64,000 bases of DNA, from the NCBI GenBank assembly GCA_023701435.1, contig JAMPXB010000017.1, forward strand, positions 1 to 64,000, read 5' to 3'. Origin of the DNA: Bacteriovoracaceae bacterium. Lineage in GTDB: Bacteria; Bdellovibrionota; Bacteriovoracia; Bacteriovoracales; Bacteriovoracaceae. The notes below the pieces were generated by a model. That model was not told the DNA's origin and searched no databases. It worked only from the letters and a program-made list of their open reading frames with translations. Each line of letters opens with the position of its first letter. Within the stretch, counting starts at the first letter, position 1. A program made the translations under genes and the position numbers. Of this stretch, positions 46,262 to 54,915 are shown one piece after another.

Positions 46262-47214
46262 ATGAGAGCAAAAAAATCCTCATAATTGGCATTGCCGGGG
46301 GACTGGCCCAAATAACGGCCAGGCTTATCCTGACAGAAAACCCTGATTGGGAAATTATTGGCATTGATTCAAGGGACGTGTCTAAAGTCGTTCCCTTAAA
46401 GAACCTTACGGCAATTAATTTGAAATACTCCCGTGGTAATTTTGAAAATCTTTTCCGTAATCATCACTTTCATGCCGTCTATCATCTGGGAAGAATTAGT
46501 CACGCTTCCAATGAGCAAAACATTCTCGCCAAGAGGATTGATCTGTCCGTTATGGGAACCAACCGAATTCTCGAGCTGTGTGAAAGATCTGATGTAAAAA
46601 AAGTTGTTATTCTATCTACTTTTCATGTCTATGGTGCCCTTCCCGATAATTCTATTTTCTTAGGGGAGGACGCTCCACTCAGAGCAAGCATCCGTCATCC
46701 TGAACTAAGAGATGTGATAGAGATGGATCAGATGTGCACAAGTTGGATGTGGAAAAATCAAAATAGTATATCTGCTGTCGTCTTGCGTCCTTGCAATATC
46801 ATCGGAACGCAAATCCAGAATTCCATGACCAAATTTCTTTCAGGACCTGTGGCCTTAAGCCCGATTGACTATAATCCTTTCTTCCAGTTCATTCATGAAT
46901 TTGATATGGCGAGTATTCTGTATCAGGCCCTGAGCAAGCTTCCTACTGGAACTTACAATGTGGCCGGCAATGACTTTATCTCCTTACGAGAGGCGCTTAA
47001 AGTCGTCGGCACCAAAGGTGTGCCCTTCCCTATGATTTTCTCCGGCGGTCTTAATAGCATCCTCAAGAAATTTAATATCGATGTTCCTGAGTACCTACTG
47101 GATTACCTTAAATTTTCCTGTCTGATTTCAAACTCTGAATTAAAGAAGCACCTTGGTCCAGAGTTTCTGAGATTCTCCATCAAAGAAACCCTGGAACTAA
47201 TAAGGCTGAGATAG
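46258..47214 (+). CDS. NAD-dependent epimerase/dehydratase (extended SDR)
   Basis: The protein has 318 residues. Residues 6-22 are the nucleotide loop (LIIGIAGGLAQITARLI), with G-x-x-G-G-L-A rather than the strict G-x-x-G-x-x-G. DSRDVSKVV holds the acidic residue after strand 2, and YHLGRISHAS corresponds to the usual Y-H-L-A. Typical extended SDRs have Y-x-x-x-K; here the visible catalytic region (VIEMDQMCTSWMW) lacks an evident YxxxK, so activity may be altered. It is translationally coupled to the acyltransferase, hinting at joint lipid or glycolipid modification. Confidence 0.75.
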   Translation: MNESKKILIIGIAGGLAQITARLILTENPDWEIIGIDSRDVSKVVPLKNLTAINLKYSRGNFENLFRNHHFHAVYHLGRISHASNEQNILAKRIDLSVMGTNRILELCERSDVKKVVILSTFHVYGALPDNSIFLGEDAPLRASIRHPELRDVIEMDQMCTSWMWKNQNSISAVVLRPCNIIGTQIQNSMTKFLSGPVALSPIDYNPFFQFIHEFDMASILYQALSKLPTGTYNVAGNDFISLREALKVVGTKGVPFPMIFSGGLNSILKKFNIDVPEYLLDYLKFSCLISNSELKKHLGPEFLRFSIKETLELIRLR

Positions 47215-47220
47215 ATCTAA

Positions 47221-48244
47221 TTAAACATCTTCGAATCGTGAATCATCATAAGATGGCATTGCATTTACCCCAGTGATTTTTCGACTGGCAATATTACTCT
47301 CTACCAAACTTTTAAGATCAGAATCATGACGAGTATCTTTTTTTCCTGCCAAATCCGCATTGACCGATTTTTTTCCAACCACTGCTTTACCTGTGATGAT
47401 CCTGATAAGCTCAATTGCATCATCATTCAGTCTTCCAGACTGCTTTCTTAAAGAATTGGCCATGGTGGACGTTACAGGGTCACAACGACGATGGTTGCAA
47501 GGTATTTCCATAATCTGCCAGTTTATCTGCTGTCTCAATCAGCGTGTCTTTTTTTGCTGTTACAGCATCACTCAGAATATTAATTGCCGTAGTGATATGG
47601 TTAAAGAAATCACTGGCACTCTGACCATAATTCCCGATTTTCGAATTGCTCAAGATATGACGAAAGGTATCGGAAACAATTTTCCATTCACTGGATTTCT
47701 TGCTTTCGTTCGTCATGCTGTCTAAAACTAATCCTCTTGAAGCGACATTCGCATCAACTCCAGATTTAAGACCAACGACATTATCAAATGTTGTTTCTGA
47801 AATAGCTTCATTAGTAGTGAGAATGGAAGTCATTTGGGCCCTGAGCCTTCCTGCTGACTCTTTTGCATCTTCAATAATCGCCAATGTTCGCAAACCTCCG
47901 GCAACCTCAGCAAAGGAAGTATTTTTGGCCACCTCTAACTCAATTTGCAAAAGACGCGCAATAATAGCGGAATAGCTCTTCAATGCAATTTGAGTAGTGA
48001 CTTGTTTAGCATCAATGGATTTTCGAATTTCTTTGATGTTGATATACTGACGAATAACATCGTCCTTGTATTCAGCATGTAATGATGAACTCTCAATCAA
48101 CGTCTTCAGCTTATTCAGAACAATGTCGTTAAGCTTCCGCTGTTCACTGAGTGTGAACTGGTCTATCCCGCCTGCTAAAAATGCCCCTGAAAGACCTCTT
48201 TCTTTTTGCGTCTCATGAACTATTTTGGTGACGACATTAATCAT
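47221..48244 (-). pseudogene. NIT-domain methyl-accepting chemotaxis protein, deleted
   Basis: The 5' part (48244 to 47480) encodes 254 residues of a nitrate/nitrite-sensing (NIT) domain, recognised from VHETQKERGLSGAFLAGG and the matching helical bundle, and stops at TGA. The 3' part (47221-47538, another frame) encodes a chemoreceptor tail: ANSLRKQSGRLNDDAIELI like the MCP coiled-coil end, and PSYDDSRFEDV like the C-terminus. The missing middle is the membrane helix, HAMP and signalling hairpin. An N-terminal membrane segment is also absent. The gene looks like the relic of an internal deletion and frameshift. Confidence 0.7.
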
Positions 48245-48718
48245 CCCTAATTTTTTTTTACAACTTGTGCCTGTAAATAACCTTCATAACTTTGGTTGAC
48301 TTAATTGAAGGCCAGGACCATAAAACAGACCAAGGGAATAAGGCCAATAGTTGTAATTTTCCATTTGGCTAGATGAATCAAGCCTTAAAAATCCTTCCAA
48401 ACTTCTGCTTTGAATTTTGTTCATAACTTTTCACCAAAGGGACCTATTTAATCAACTTTCCTAAGATTCTAAAGAAAGGTTAAAGGTGAAACGTGATTTT
48501 AAATAGATAGGAAATAATTAACCAAAATATTTGTCTAAAACGCATATTTTTTAATGATCTAGATTAGTAACCCAAAGATTTTAATTTTTCTCAAAGTAAA
48601 TATAATTTGTTTCATCTTTCTCTAAAAGAAAAAGCTTAGAGAGGGCCCTGGATGTTGTTTCAGCTCTGTTTGCGAAAACACTCTGCCAAAAAAAGAAAGA
48701 CACCTACATTGGGTTTCG
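48245..48718. other. AT-rich gene-free stretch
   Basis: About 470 bp are visibly AT-richer than the surroundings, with no open frame longer than 60 codons that looks real and no recognisable RNA. It separates the chemoreceptor relic from tRNA-Leu and is the longest empty region of the window. A weak hairpin (48619-48625 with 48636-48642) is present. I see nothing else in it. Confidence 0.4.
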
Positions 48719-48747
48719 TTGACTAATAACTTCTTACTCACTAGAAT
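48719..48747 (+). promoter_or_regulatory. Sigma-70 promoter of tRNA-Leu
   Basis: TTGACT (48719-48724), a 17-nt spacer and TAGAAT (48742-48747) are close to consensus. The tRNA gene starts 15 nt after the -10 box, the expected distance for a short 5' leader. Confidence 0.8.
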
Positions 48748-48761
48748 CGGTAGCTCAAAGT

Positions 48762-48847
48762 GGCTTCCTGACGGAATGGTAGACGTAGCGGATTCAAAAT
48801 CCGCCGCACGCAAGTGTGTCCGAGTTCGAGTCTCGGGGGAGCCACCA
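48762..48847 (+). tRNA. tRNA-Leu (anticodon CAA)
   Basis: The 86-nt gene has acceptor stem GGCTTCC paired with GGGAGCC and one G-U, discriminator A48844 and encoded CCA. The anticodon stem GCGGA/TCCGC closes loop TTCAAAA with anticodon CAA. A long variable arm (CGCACGCAAGTGTG) is typical of class II tRNA, and the T arm is CCGAG-TTCGAGT-CTCGG. It reads UUG codons. It has its own promoter and lies 21 bp from the end of the converging FGE gene. Confidence 0.95.
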
Positions 48848-48868
48848 ACTTTTTATCCTCTAAAATCT

Positions 48869-49885
48869 TTATTCTGCATCTTTTACTAACCTAAATCCGA
48901 TGTGCGATGTACCGGTATCAATCGCTCCGCCTCTTCGGGCACTTGGTCTGAAACTTTCGCAGTACGAAGGCGTACAAAGAAACGATCCGCCTTTGATGAC
49001 TTTCTTTGGTGTATAGGGATCGCTCGGATCGAAGCTCGTTGCTGGTCCGTGGGGATTGTGACAGAATTTCTTTTCTTCTTCACTAGCTTCATAGGTATCG
49101 CGGTACCAATCACTAGTCCACTGCCAGACGTTTCCTGCCATATCAAAAAGACCGAAACCATTGGGCGGAAAACTCCCTACCGGAGATGATCGTTTCCAGC
49201 CATCCTCAGGTTGCTCTTTATAAGGAAATTCACCCTGAAATGTATTGGCCATGAACTTACCATTAGGACGAGGATCATCTCCCCAGTTATAGCGTTTTCC
49301 GGAAAGCCCTCCACGGGCGGCGTACTCCCACTCCGCCTCCGTGGGAAGACGTTTTCCAACCCAGCGAGCATATGCGAGAGCATCATTATAAGAAATGTGA
49401 ACTACAGGATGAAGATCCATGCCTTCGATTGAACTTCCGGGACCACTCGGATGTTTCCAACTAGCACCCTTCACCCACTTCCACCACGCTGACAAATCTT
49501 CAATCGGAACCGGTTCATCAGGAGGTGAGAAGACCAGCGAGCCTGGTCCCAGTTCTGTGGCTGGCGGCAACTCAGTGCCAGGAGGAAGCTGCTGTTTCAG
49601 TTGTTCCACATCAATTGGTTTTTCGGCAGTCGTTTTGTAACCAGTCATGTCGACAAATTTCCGAAATTCAGCATTGGTTACTGGGTATGGATCAATCCAG
49701 AAGCCTGAAAGATGGACCTTGCGAGAAGGCCTTTCATTCATCATGCTGTTTAAATCATCCGTTCCCATGATGAACTCTCCATCGGAGATCCACTTCATGT
49801 TTGTTTCCCTTGAGCCGACTCCTAGGAAAAGAAAAATTCCGGTCAGGATCACTGCCAGGAAAATGTAAGTCTTACTCTTCCACAT
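48869..49885 (-). CDS. Formylglycine-generating enzyme (sulfatase-activating)
   Basis: The product has 338 residues and an N-terminal membrane anchor or signal (residues 6-24). The FGE-sulfatase fold is clear: WISDGEFIMGTDD, NERPSRKVHLSGFWIDPYPV, GKRLPTEAEWEYAARGG, GLFDMAGNVWQWTSDW. The catalytic copper-binding pair Cys304/Cys309 occurs in GGSFLCTPSYC, so it should be active. It oxidises the sulfatase active-site Cys to formylglycine in the periplasm. It overlaps the sulfatase gene by 14 bp, matching enzyme and substrate in one operon. Confidence 0.93.
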   Translation of the reverse strand: MWKSKTYIFLAVILTGIFLFLGVGSRETNMKWISDGEFIMGTDDLNSMMNERPSRKVHLSGFWIDPYPVTNAEFRKFVDMTGYKTTAEKPIDVEQLKQQLPPGTELPPATELGPGSLVFSPPDEPVPIEDLSAWWKWVKGASWKHPSGPGSSIEGMDLHPVVHISYNDALAYARWVGKRLPTEAEWEYAARGGLSGKRYNWGDDPRPNGKFMANTFQGEFPYKEQPEDGWKRSSPVGSFPPNGFGLFDMAGNVWQWTSDWYRDTYEASEEEKKFCHNPHGPATSFDPSDPYTPKKVIKGGSFLCTPSYCESFRPSARRGGAIDTGTSHIGFRLVKDAE

Positions 49886-52205
49886 ATTTCACAACAAAAG
49901 AATTGATAACGTTATTATATTCAAAAGGTGCCCGAGCATAATAATCTTCAATCACTGGCGAATAGCTGTCTCTTCCTACATCAAATGAATCACTATAGGT
50001 AAAGACACTTGAGCCGGTTTGAGGAACACCTATCTTGCCAGTTTCCTTGTCGTTGATTTTTACTGTGACCAGCATGCTGGAGCCTGTCCCTCCCTGTAAT
50101 TTAGAGGAAACCTGTAAACGAACCTTGCCCTCTGAAAGCTTACCGACTTTTAAGCGCGACCTGTCTCGGAAAAAGTTATACTCGTAGAATAGAATGCCTT
50201 TATCCATCCAGAGTGCGATTCCACCAGAATAACCTCCTGTTGCATAGATAACACCAGACGCATCTTTACCAACCTCTAGGTCAATATCTATCACATTACT
50301 CCTTGATCCTATCCATGGTCCGGCAATCTCTGCCAAACGCTGAACACCTTGGTTATACTCATAGATCTTGGCCGGATTATGTGGCCGCTCTTCCGGGTGG
50401 AGTAAATAATTCCAGATTGCACCTCCAACAGGAAAGACTTTGTTTTGCTCGGCAACCTTATAAAAATCTTTCTTCATTTGGCCAACACGTTTGCTCTGCG
50501 AAGCTGCGAGATCATCAGACTGAGTAAAGTCGTTACGGAGATCGTAAATTTCCCAGGTATCATTCTCCGGATTCCACTTGAAAGGATCTGCTAGCATACC
50601 TTTCCAGATATCTTTTAAACCCACCGTTGAGGCCATCCATCCGTTCTGATAATAGGCTTGACTTCCGACCATCTCAAAATATTGCTGCTTCTTTTTTTCC
50701 GGTTCCTTGGCAGAGGCAAACGTATAGCGCATGCTGATGCCGTCCATAGGAGCCTGCTTGACTCCGTCCACTGTGGCCGGTGCTTTAATCTTCAACAAGT
50801 CATAGATCGTTGGGGCAATGTCATTGACGTGGTGGAACTGGGTCCTTGGTGTTTTGTCAGGTTTAATTCCTTTCGGCCATGAGATAGCGAGCGGAGTTCT
50901 TGTTCCACCGAAGTGGGCCACATTACCTTTGGCCCCTTTGTAAGGAGTACTTCCGGCCCAGGCCCAACCGTAGTGATAGGCACTATCAATCTTTTCTGTT
51001 CCGATGGCATCAAGTCCACCGAGTTTCTCAAGATATTTCATTTGCTGTTCAGCGGTCATTTTAGCTCCAACATGGCTTGCGTAGTCAGTGATAGTTCCGG
51101 ATTGGCCTTCAGCGCTTCCACCATTGTCACCCCAGATGTAGATGATGAGGGTGTTATCCCTTATTCCTAAACGTTCCAACTCATCCAAAATTCTTCCACC
51201 TTGGTTATCGGTATGCTCAGTCATTCCCGCATAAACTTCCATCAGGCGCGTCTGAAAAGGTTTTTGATTTTCAGGAATTTCATCCCATCCAACCAGGCCT
51301 TCCGGTCGGGATGTTAGCTTGGCTTCTGAGGGAATCCATCCAAGTTCTTTTTGTTTGGCATAGATTGTTTCCCGCATTTTATCCCAACCACCATCAAACT
51401 TTCCTTTATACTTGTCGGCCCAGTTTTTGAAAATGTGATGGGGACTATGAGGTGCCCCCGGTACCCAATAAACCAGAAATGGTTTCTTTTGAGCATGAGA
51501 GTTCCTGATCCAGCTGATGGCCCGATTAGTGATATCTTCGGTGAGATGATAATCTTTTTTTTGAGGCTTATCTTTAAACGAAGTATTTTCAACCAGTGAT
51601 GGATTAAACTGAGACGTCGCACCGGCGAGAAATCCATAGAAGTAATCAAAACCAACATGCTTGCCGGTAGGCCAGCGGTCAAAAGGTCCCACTTGCGTCG
51701 TTTCGGTTAAAGGGGTGTTGTGCCACTTACCAAATGCACCAGTGGCATAACCATATTCACCCAAAACTCTTGCGATGGATGATGTTGAGCGCGGCCACAT
51801 CCCAGTATAACCATCCCAGCCATTAGCAAAATCCATGACAATTCCACTACTCACCCGATGATGATTCCTTCCAGTTAAAAGAGCTGCTCTGGTAGGTGAA
51901 CACATCGCTGTATTATGAAACCTGTTATAGGTGATCCCATCCTTGGCAACACGACTGAGCGTTGGAGTATGCACGGGACCGCCGAAGGTATCTGGAAGTG
52001 CAGGAGCGGAATCATCGAGCATCATGATCACGATATTAGGCACATCGTTTTCAAGTTTCTTCACTGGCACCAAAGGCCTGTGCTTGGAAGCTTGAATCGT
52101 TTTCTTGGCGATGGAGGCGTTTTTAGCATCCGGTAATGGGAGTGATGACTGAGCAAGTGCTATGTGACTGCAAAAAAGTGTAGAAATAAAAATACAACTA
52201 CGCAT
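49872..52205 (-). CDS. Periplasmic arylsulfatase
   Basis: This 777-residue type I sulfatase has signal peptide MRSCIFISTLFCSHIALA. NIVIMMLDDSAPALPDTFGG is the metal-binding start (Asp-Asp). The modification motif C-x-P-x-R is CSPTR at 102-106 with TGR following, so Cys102 is the formylglycine site. GKWHNTPL and APHSPH are further active-site segments, and IWGDNGG carries the C-terminal Asp-Asn. A C-terminal beta domain follows (about 600-777). It hydrolyses sulfate esters and is activated by the FGE encoded next to it. The porin gene 145 bp upstream is probably co-transcribed. Confidence 0.92.
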   Translation of the reverse strand: MRSCIFISTLFCSHIALAQSSLPLPDAKNASIAKKTIQASKHRPLVPVKKLENDVPNIVIMMLDDSAPALPDTFGGPVHTPTLSRVAKDGITYNRFHNTAMCSPTRAALLTGRNHHRVSSGIVMDFANGWDGYTGMWPRSTSSIARVLGEYGYATGAFGKWHNTPLTETTQVGPFDRWPTGKHVGFDYFYGFLAGATSQFNPSLVENTSFKDKPQKKDYHLTEDITNRAISWIRNSHAQKKPFLVYWVPGAPHSPHHIFKNWADKYKGKFDGGWDKMRETIYAKQKELGWIPSEAKLTSRPEGLVGWDEIPENQKPFQTRLMEVYAGMTEHTDNQGGRILDELERLGIRDNTLIIYIWGDNGGSAEGQSGTITDYASHVGAKMTAEQQMKYLEKLGGLDAIGTEKIDSAYHYGWAWAGSTPYKGAKGNVAHFGGTRTPLAISWPKGIKPDKTPRTQFHHVNDIAPTIYDLLKIKAPATVDGVKQAPMDGISMRYTFASAKEPEKKKQQYFEMVGSQAYYQNGWMASTVGLKDIWKGMLADPFKWNPENDTWEIYDLRNDFTQSDDLAASQSKRVGQMKKDFYKVAEQNKVFPVGGAIWNYLLHPEERPHNPAKIYEYNQGVQRLAEIAGPWIGSRSNVIDIDLEVGKDASGVIYATGGYSGGIALWMDKGILFYEYNFFRDRSRLKVGKLSEGKVRLQVSSKLQGGTGSSMLVTVKINDKETGKIGVPQTGSSVFTYSDSFDVGRDSYSPVIEDYYARAPFEYNNVINSFVVKYVEE

Positions 52206-52349
52206 AAAGCTCCCTTATTCTAGCTCAAGCTATTTATCGTGGAGAAAAGAACAGATAGAAAGTCGCAACGACTTAAACCAACAAAATTTAAACTTTTTTT
52301 TCAAAAGCACTCAAGTAGCTTTAGTATTTTGATATGTTATGCAGAAGAT

Positions 52350-53546
52350 TCAAAACCGCCAAAGCGAAGCAAGATGTAACACCTGTACTTTGCTTGAATT
52401 TGCAACAGCATTACCCGAAAGAACTTCTTCATAAGCAAGTGAAACGCGGAAACGATTTCCATTCAAGTACCAGTTTAATCCCCAAAGCGTCCCTTGGGTT
52501 TCGAAGTCTTTCGTTCCGATGAATCGATCCCACTTCTCATATCTCGCAAAGGGAGCAAGGTAATGGAAACGAGTGAACACCCATTCACTCTGGAAATAAT
52601 ATCCTTCGCTCTTTCCCTGATTCAAGATTGGTGCATTATGATCTTCAATCACACCATTCATATGAAAATATTCTGAAGAGAAGGAAAACTCGCGATAGTG
52701 AAAAGAGAATTCGGTACTTATGAGAGTTCTTGAGACTGACTCTTCAACCGGTCCTTGTTGAAACCGGATATTGGAGGTATTGAAGACCCCCCCTCCGACT
52801 GTAAAATGTTTCCCTTCACCGAAGTAGTTTTCAGTCAGTTCCAGATATTCCCATCCTGAAATCGGATTATAACGAACCCGTCCTCCCACCATGAAGTTTT
52901 GTCTTTCAATGCGATCAACTCCATTTCCACTCGCATCATTAAATTCATTTCCATGGACTCCATCTCCCACTACTAAATGATAGAAGAATTTATTCTCTGT
53001 TCGCCCATTGAGCTGCACGTTCATCGCTCTCCGGTTGTGAGATACAAACTGTGCTGCCTCATCGGCGACATAAGGTCTATTGATAAACAAAAGCTTTGCA
53101 GATGATATTGTTTCTGTACGGGAGACATCGACTTTGGCCCGGTAAAGCTGCAAGTAATGTTCAGGAAAACCTCTCAGCGGGATGACAGCGTAGGCAGCCC
53201 CGACTTTGAAGTTTCCCTCTCCATTGTCTTCCTTATTCACATTATCATTGCGCAGATCCATGTAAAATGTTGTTCCTGAACTGTGATCTGCTTGTAGATG
53301 AAGTTGGACACGTCGACCATAAAAGTCCTGAGAGGACTGTCGGTCTCCACTAGTTCCTTCATCGCGGGTAAGGCTCGCCAGCGCCTGAAAGCGAGCTCCC
53401 AATCGAACATCGAACGCAGATTCCGGTGGATTCAAGGATACTCCCCATTGTTTCTCACCATTACCTAGCGGAAATTTAGTTTTCGTCTCTGCCAAAGCAC
53501 TACTAAGCCAGACGAGACCTATCATCGTGAGTCTTAAGTATCTCAT
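52350..53546 (-). CDS. OprP/OprO-like outer-membrane porin
   Basis: The start at 53546 gives signal peptide MRYLRLTMIGLVWLSSALA; the open frame continues 20 codons upstream without support. The mature protein of about 379 residues has the phosphate-selective porin O/P pattern: DVRLGARFQALASL, FYGRRVQLHLQADHSSGTTFYMDL, MVGGRVRYNP and a terminal LHLASLWRF. Anion-selective pores of this type would admit sulfate esters or sulfate. It is first in the porin-sulfatase-FGE unit. Confidence 0.8.
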   Translation of the reverse strand: MRYLRLTMIGLVWLSSALAETKTKFPLGNGEKQWGVSLNPPESAFDVRLGARFQALASLTRDEGTSGDRQSSQDFYGRRVQLHLQADHSSGTTFYMDLRNDNVNKEDNGEGNFKVGAAYAVIPLRGFPEHYLQLYRAKVDVSRTETISSAKLLFINRPYVADEAAQFVSHNRRAMNVQLNGRTENKFFYHLVVGDGVHGNEFNDASGNGVDRIERQNFMVGGRVRYNPISGWEYLELTENYFGEGKHFTVGGGVFNTSNIRFQQGPVEESVSRTLISTEFSFHYREFSFSSEYFHMNGVIEDHNAPILNQGKSEGYYFQSEWVFTRFHYLAPFARYEKWDRFIGTKDFETQGTLWGLNWYLNGNRFRVSLAYEEVLSGNAVANSSKVQVLHLASLWRF

Positions 53547-53703
53547 CTCATGGCAGCATTTGAATATTTCATTACTAGCTCCGATATTTATCCGAGAGTG
53601 AATCAATATGATCTATCTCGAAGGAGTTTGCATTAGAAAGCCGCAGAAGATTCAAAAACTGTAATTTGAGATTTTTTTATGAAAACAGCACGAGCGGCAA
53701 TAT

Positions 53704-53859
53704 CTACGTTTTTACGGCAGCTTCTATTGCTGCAATGTCTATTCTTTTCATCGGCATCATTGCTTTAAAAACACGACTATTAGGGAATGCTGCATACAAT
53801 TCAGCAGCTTTTCTCGCTTCCCCATGATCGAACCAAACATATATTACAAGATCAGTCAT
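53704..53859 (-). pseudogene. VOC/PhnB-family remnant with a large internal deletion
   Basis: This is a 51-codon open frame with a strong GGAGGTGAG upstream of its ATG. Its first 30 residues (VIYVWFDHGEARKAAELYAAFPNSRV) match the start of PhnB-like VOC proteins. Its last 20 (FKAMMPMKRIDIAAIEAA) match their C-terminus. The roughly 100 residues in between are missing, and the two ends are fused in frame. It is too short for a functional VOC fold. The surviving ribosome site suggests it may still be translated. Confidence 0.65.
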
Positions 53860-53871
53860 AACTCACCTCCA

Positions 53872-54271
53872 TCATAATCTCGAATACCAGTCATATCCTC
53901 TTTCGGCCCAGTAATCCCGTGGACGCTCATCTGCAAAAAAAATTCTCCCTATCCGCTTCAAGCTTTTGATTCCATACTTTATAGGGATGATGAGTCGTAT
54001 GGGCGACCCGTTCTCTAAGCGAAGCGGATGCTGGTTCATCTCATAGGCCAGAACTGTTTGTTCATGCAGCATCGACTCCATGTCGATAGAAACGTAGCAA
54101 TTTCTATCCGGAGTTTTCTAGTCCAACATACTGGTAGCAGGTGCCATCTGCTTTTTTCCCCACTTGATAGTGCTTCATGAAATCAGAAAATCGAACGCCC
54201 CCGAACTGCATTTCTTTGCTCCCTCCCTCCATCAATGAGCGTTGCCAAAAATCCGCTTCTGCCCATTGCAT
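53872..54271 (-). pseudogene. Sulfite-oxidase-like molybdopterin oxidoreductase, broken
   Basis: Two reading frames carry adjacent pieces of the molybdopterin sulfite-oxidase/MsrP fold. The upstream piece (to about 54107) has GVRFSDFMKHY and YQYVGLE. The downstream piece (from about 54110 to 53872) has YVSIDMESMLHEQTVLAYEM, SPIRLIIPIKYG and the C-terminal RDYWAERGYDWY. The join needs a frameshift at the TAG near 54109, and the N-terminal half with the cofactor cysteine is absent. The remaining piece runs toward the FMN reductase gene start. Confidence 0.7.
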
Positions 54272-54342
54272 TGTCACTGATCCACATCGTATTGCTTTCC
54301 CTGGTAATGAAGTTAAAACTAGCTTCAAAGAGGAAGCCTTAT

Positions 54343-54915
54343 ATGGAAAATTATAAAGTTGGTTATTTCGTGGGTAGCTTGGCCAAGGCATCGATTAATC
54401 GGAAGCTTTCCAAAGCATTAACTAATCTGGCACCTAAGAATCTTGAACTGAGTGAAATCCCCTATGGAGAACTTCCCCTCTACAGCTATGACTATGATCA
54501 GGACTACCCTCAAGTGGCCAAAGATTTTAAAGCGGCCATTGCTAAGGTGGATGCCATACTTTTTGTGACTCCGGAATATAACCGCTCCATTCCGGGAGCC
54601 TTGAAGAACGCTATCGATTGGGCGAGTCGACCTTATGGACAAAACGCCTTTACCCGTAAACCTTCTGGAGTGATTGGGGCTTCGCCAGGCCTCATCGGAA
54701 CGGCGGTAGGACAACAGCACCTAAAAAGTATCCTCGGTTTCTGCAACTCTCCGTTAATGAATGCGATCGAGGCCTATATTCATTTTACGCCCGATCTGAT
54801 CTCGGACGACGGTAAGGTAAAAGTGAAAGAGACCCAAGATTTTTTAAGCAATTATATGAAGGAATTTGCGGATTTTATTGATCGCGTCCATATCGCCTAT
54901 AAGAAAACAAGCTAA
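54343..54915 (+). CDS. NAD(P)H-dependent FMN reductase
   Basis: The ATG at 54343, with AGAGGA upstream, gives 190 residues; the longer frame from 54235 runs into the broken oxidoreductase. GSLAKASINRKLSKAL is the FMN phosphate loop, and TPEYNRSIPGALKNAIDWASRP is the family signature of ChrR/YieF/AzoR-like flavin reductases. It reduces quinones, chromate or FMN using NAD(P)H. The stop shares CTAA with the converging partner-2 gene. Confidence 0.9.
   Translation: MENYKVGYFVGSLAKASINRKLSKALTNLAPKNLELSEIPYGELPLYSYDYDQDYPQVAKDFKAAIAKVDAILFVTPEYNRSIPGALKNAIDWASRPYGQNAFTRKPSGVIGASPGLIGTAVGQQHLKSILGFCNSPLMNAIEAYIHFTPDLISDDGKVKVKETQDFLSNYMKEFADFIDRVHIAYKKTS

Noticed and set aside
48245-48718. Small RNA or riboswitch in the empty AT-rich stretch
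   Set aside because: Only one weak 7-bp hairpin is visible, with no promoter-terminator arrangement that would justify an RNA call.
54235-54342. Longer N-terminus for the FMN reductase
   Set aside because: These 36 codons overlap the broken oxidoreductase. The ATG at 54343 has a good ribosome site and starts right at the flavodoxin-like domain.
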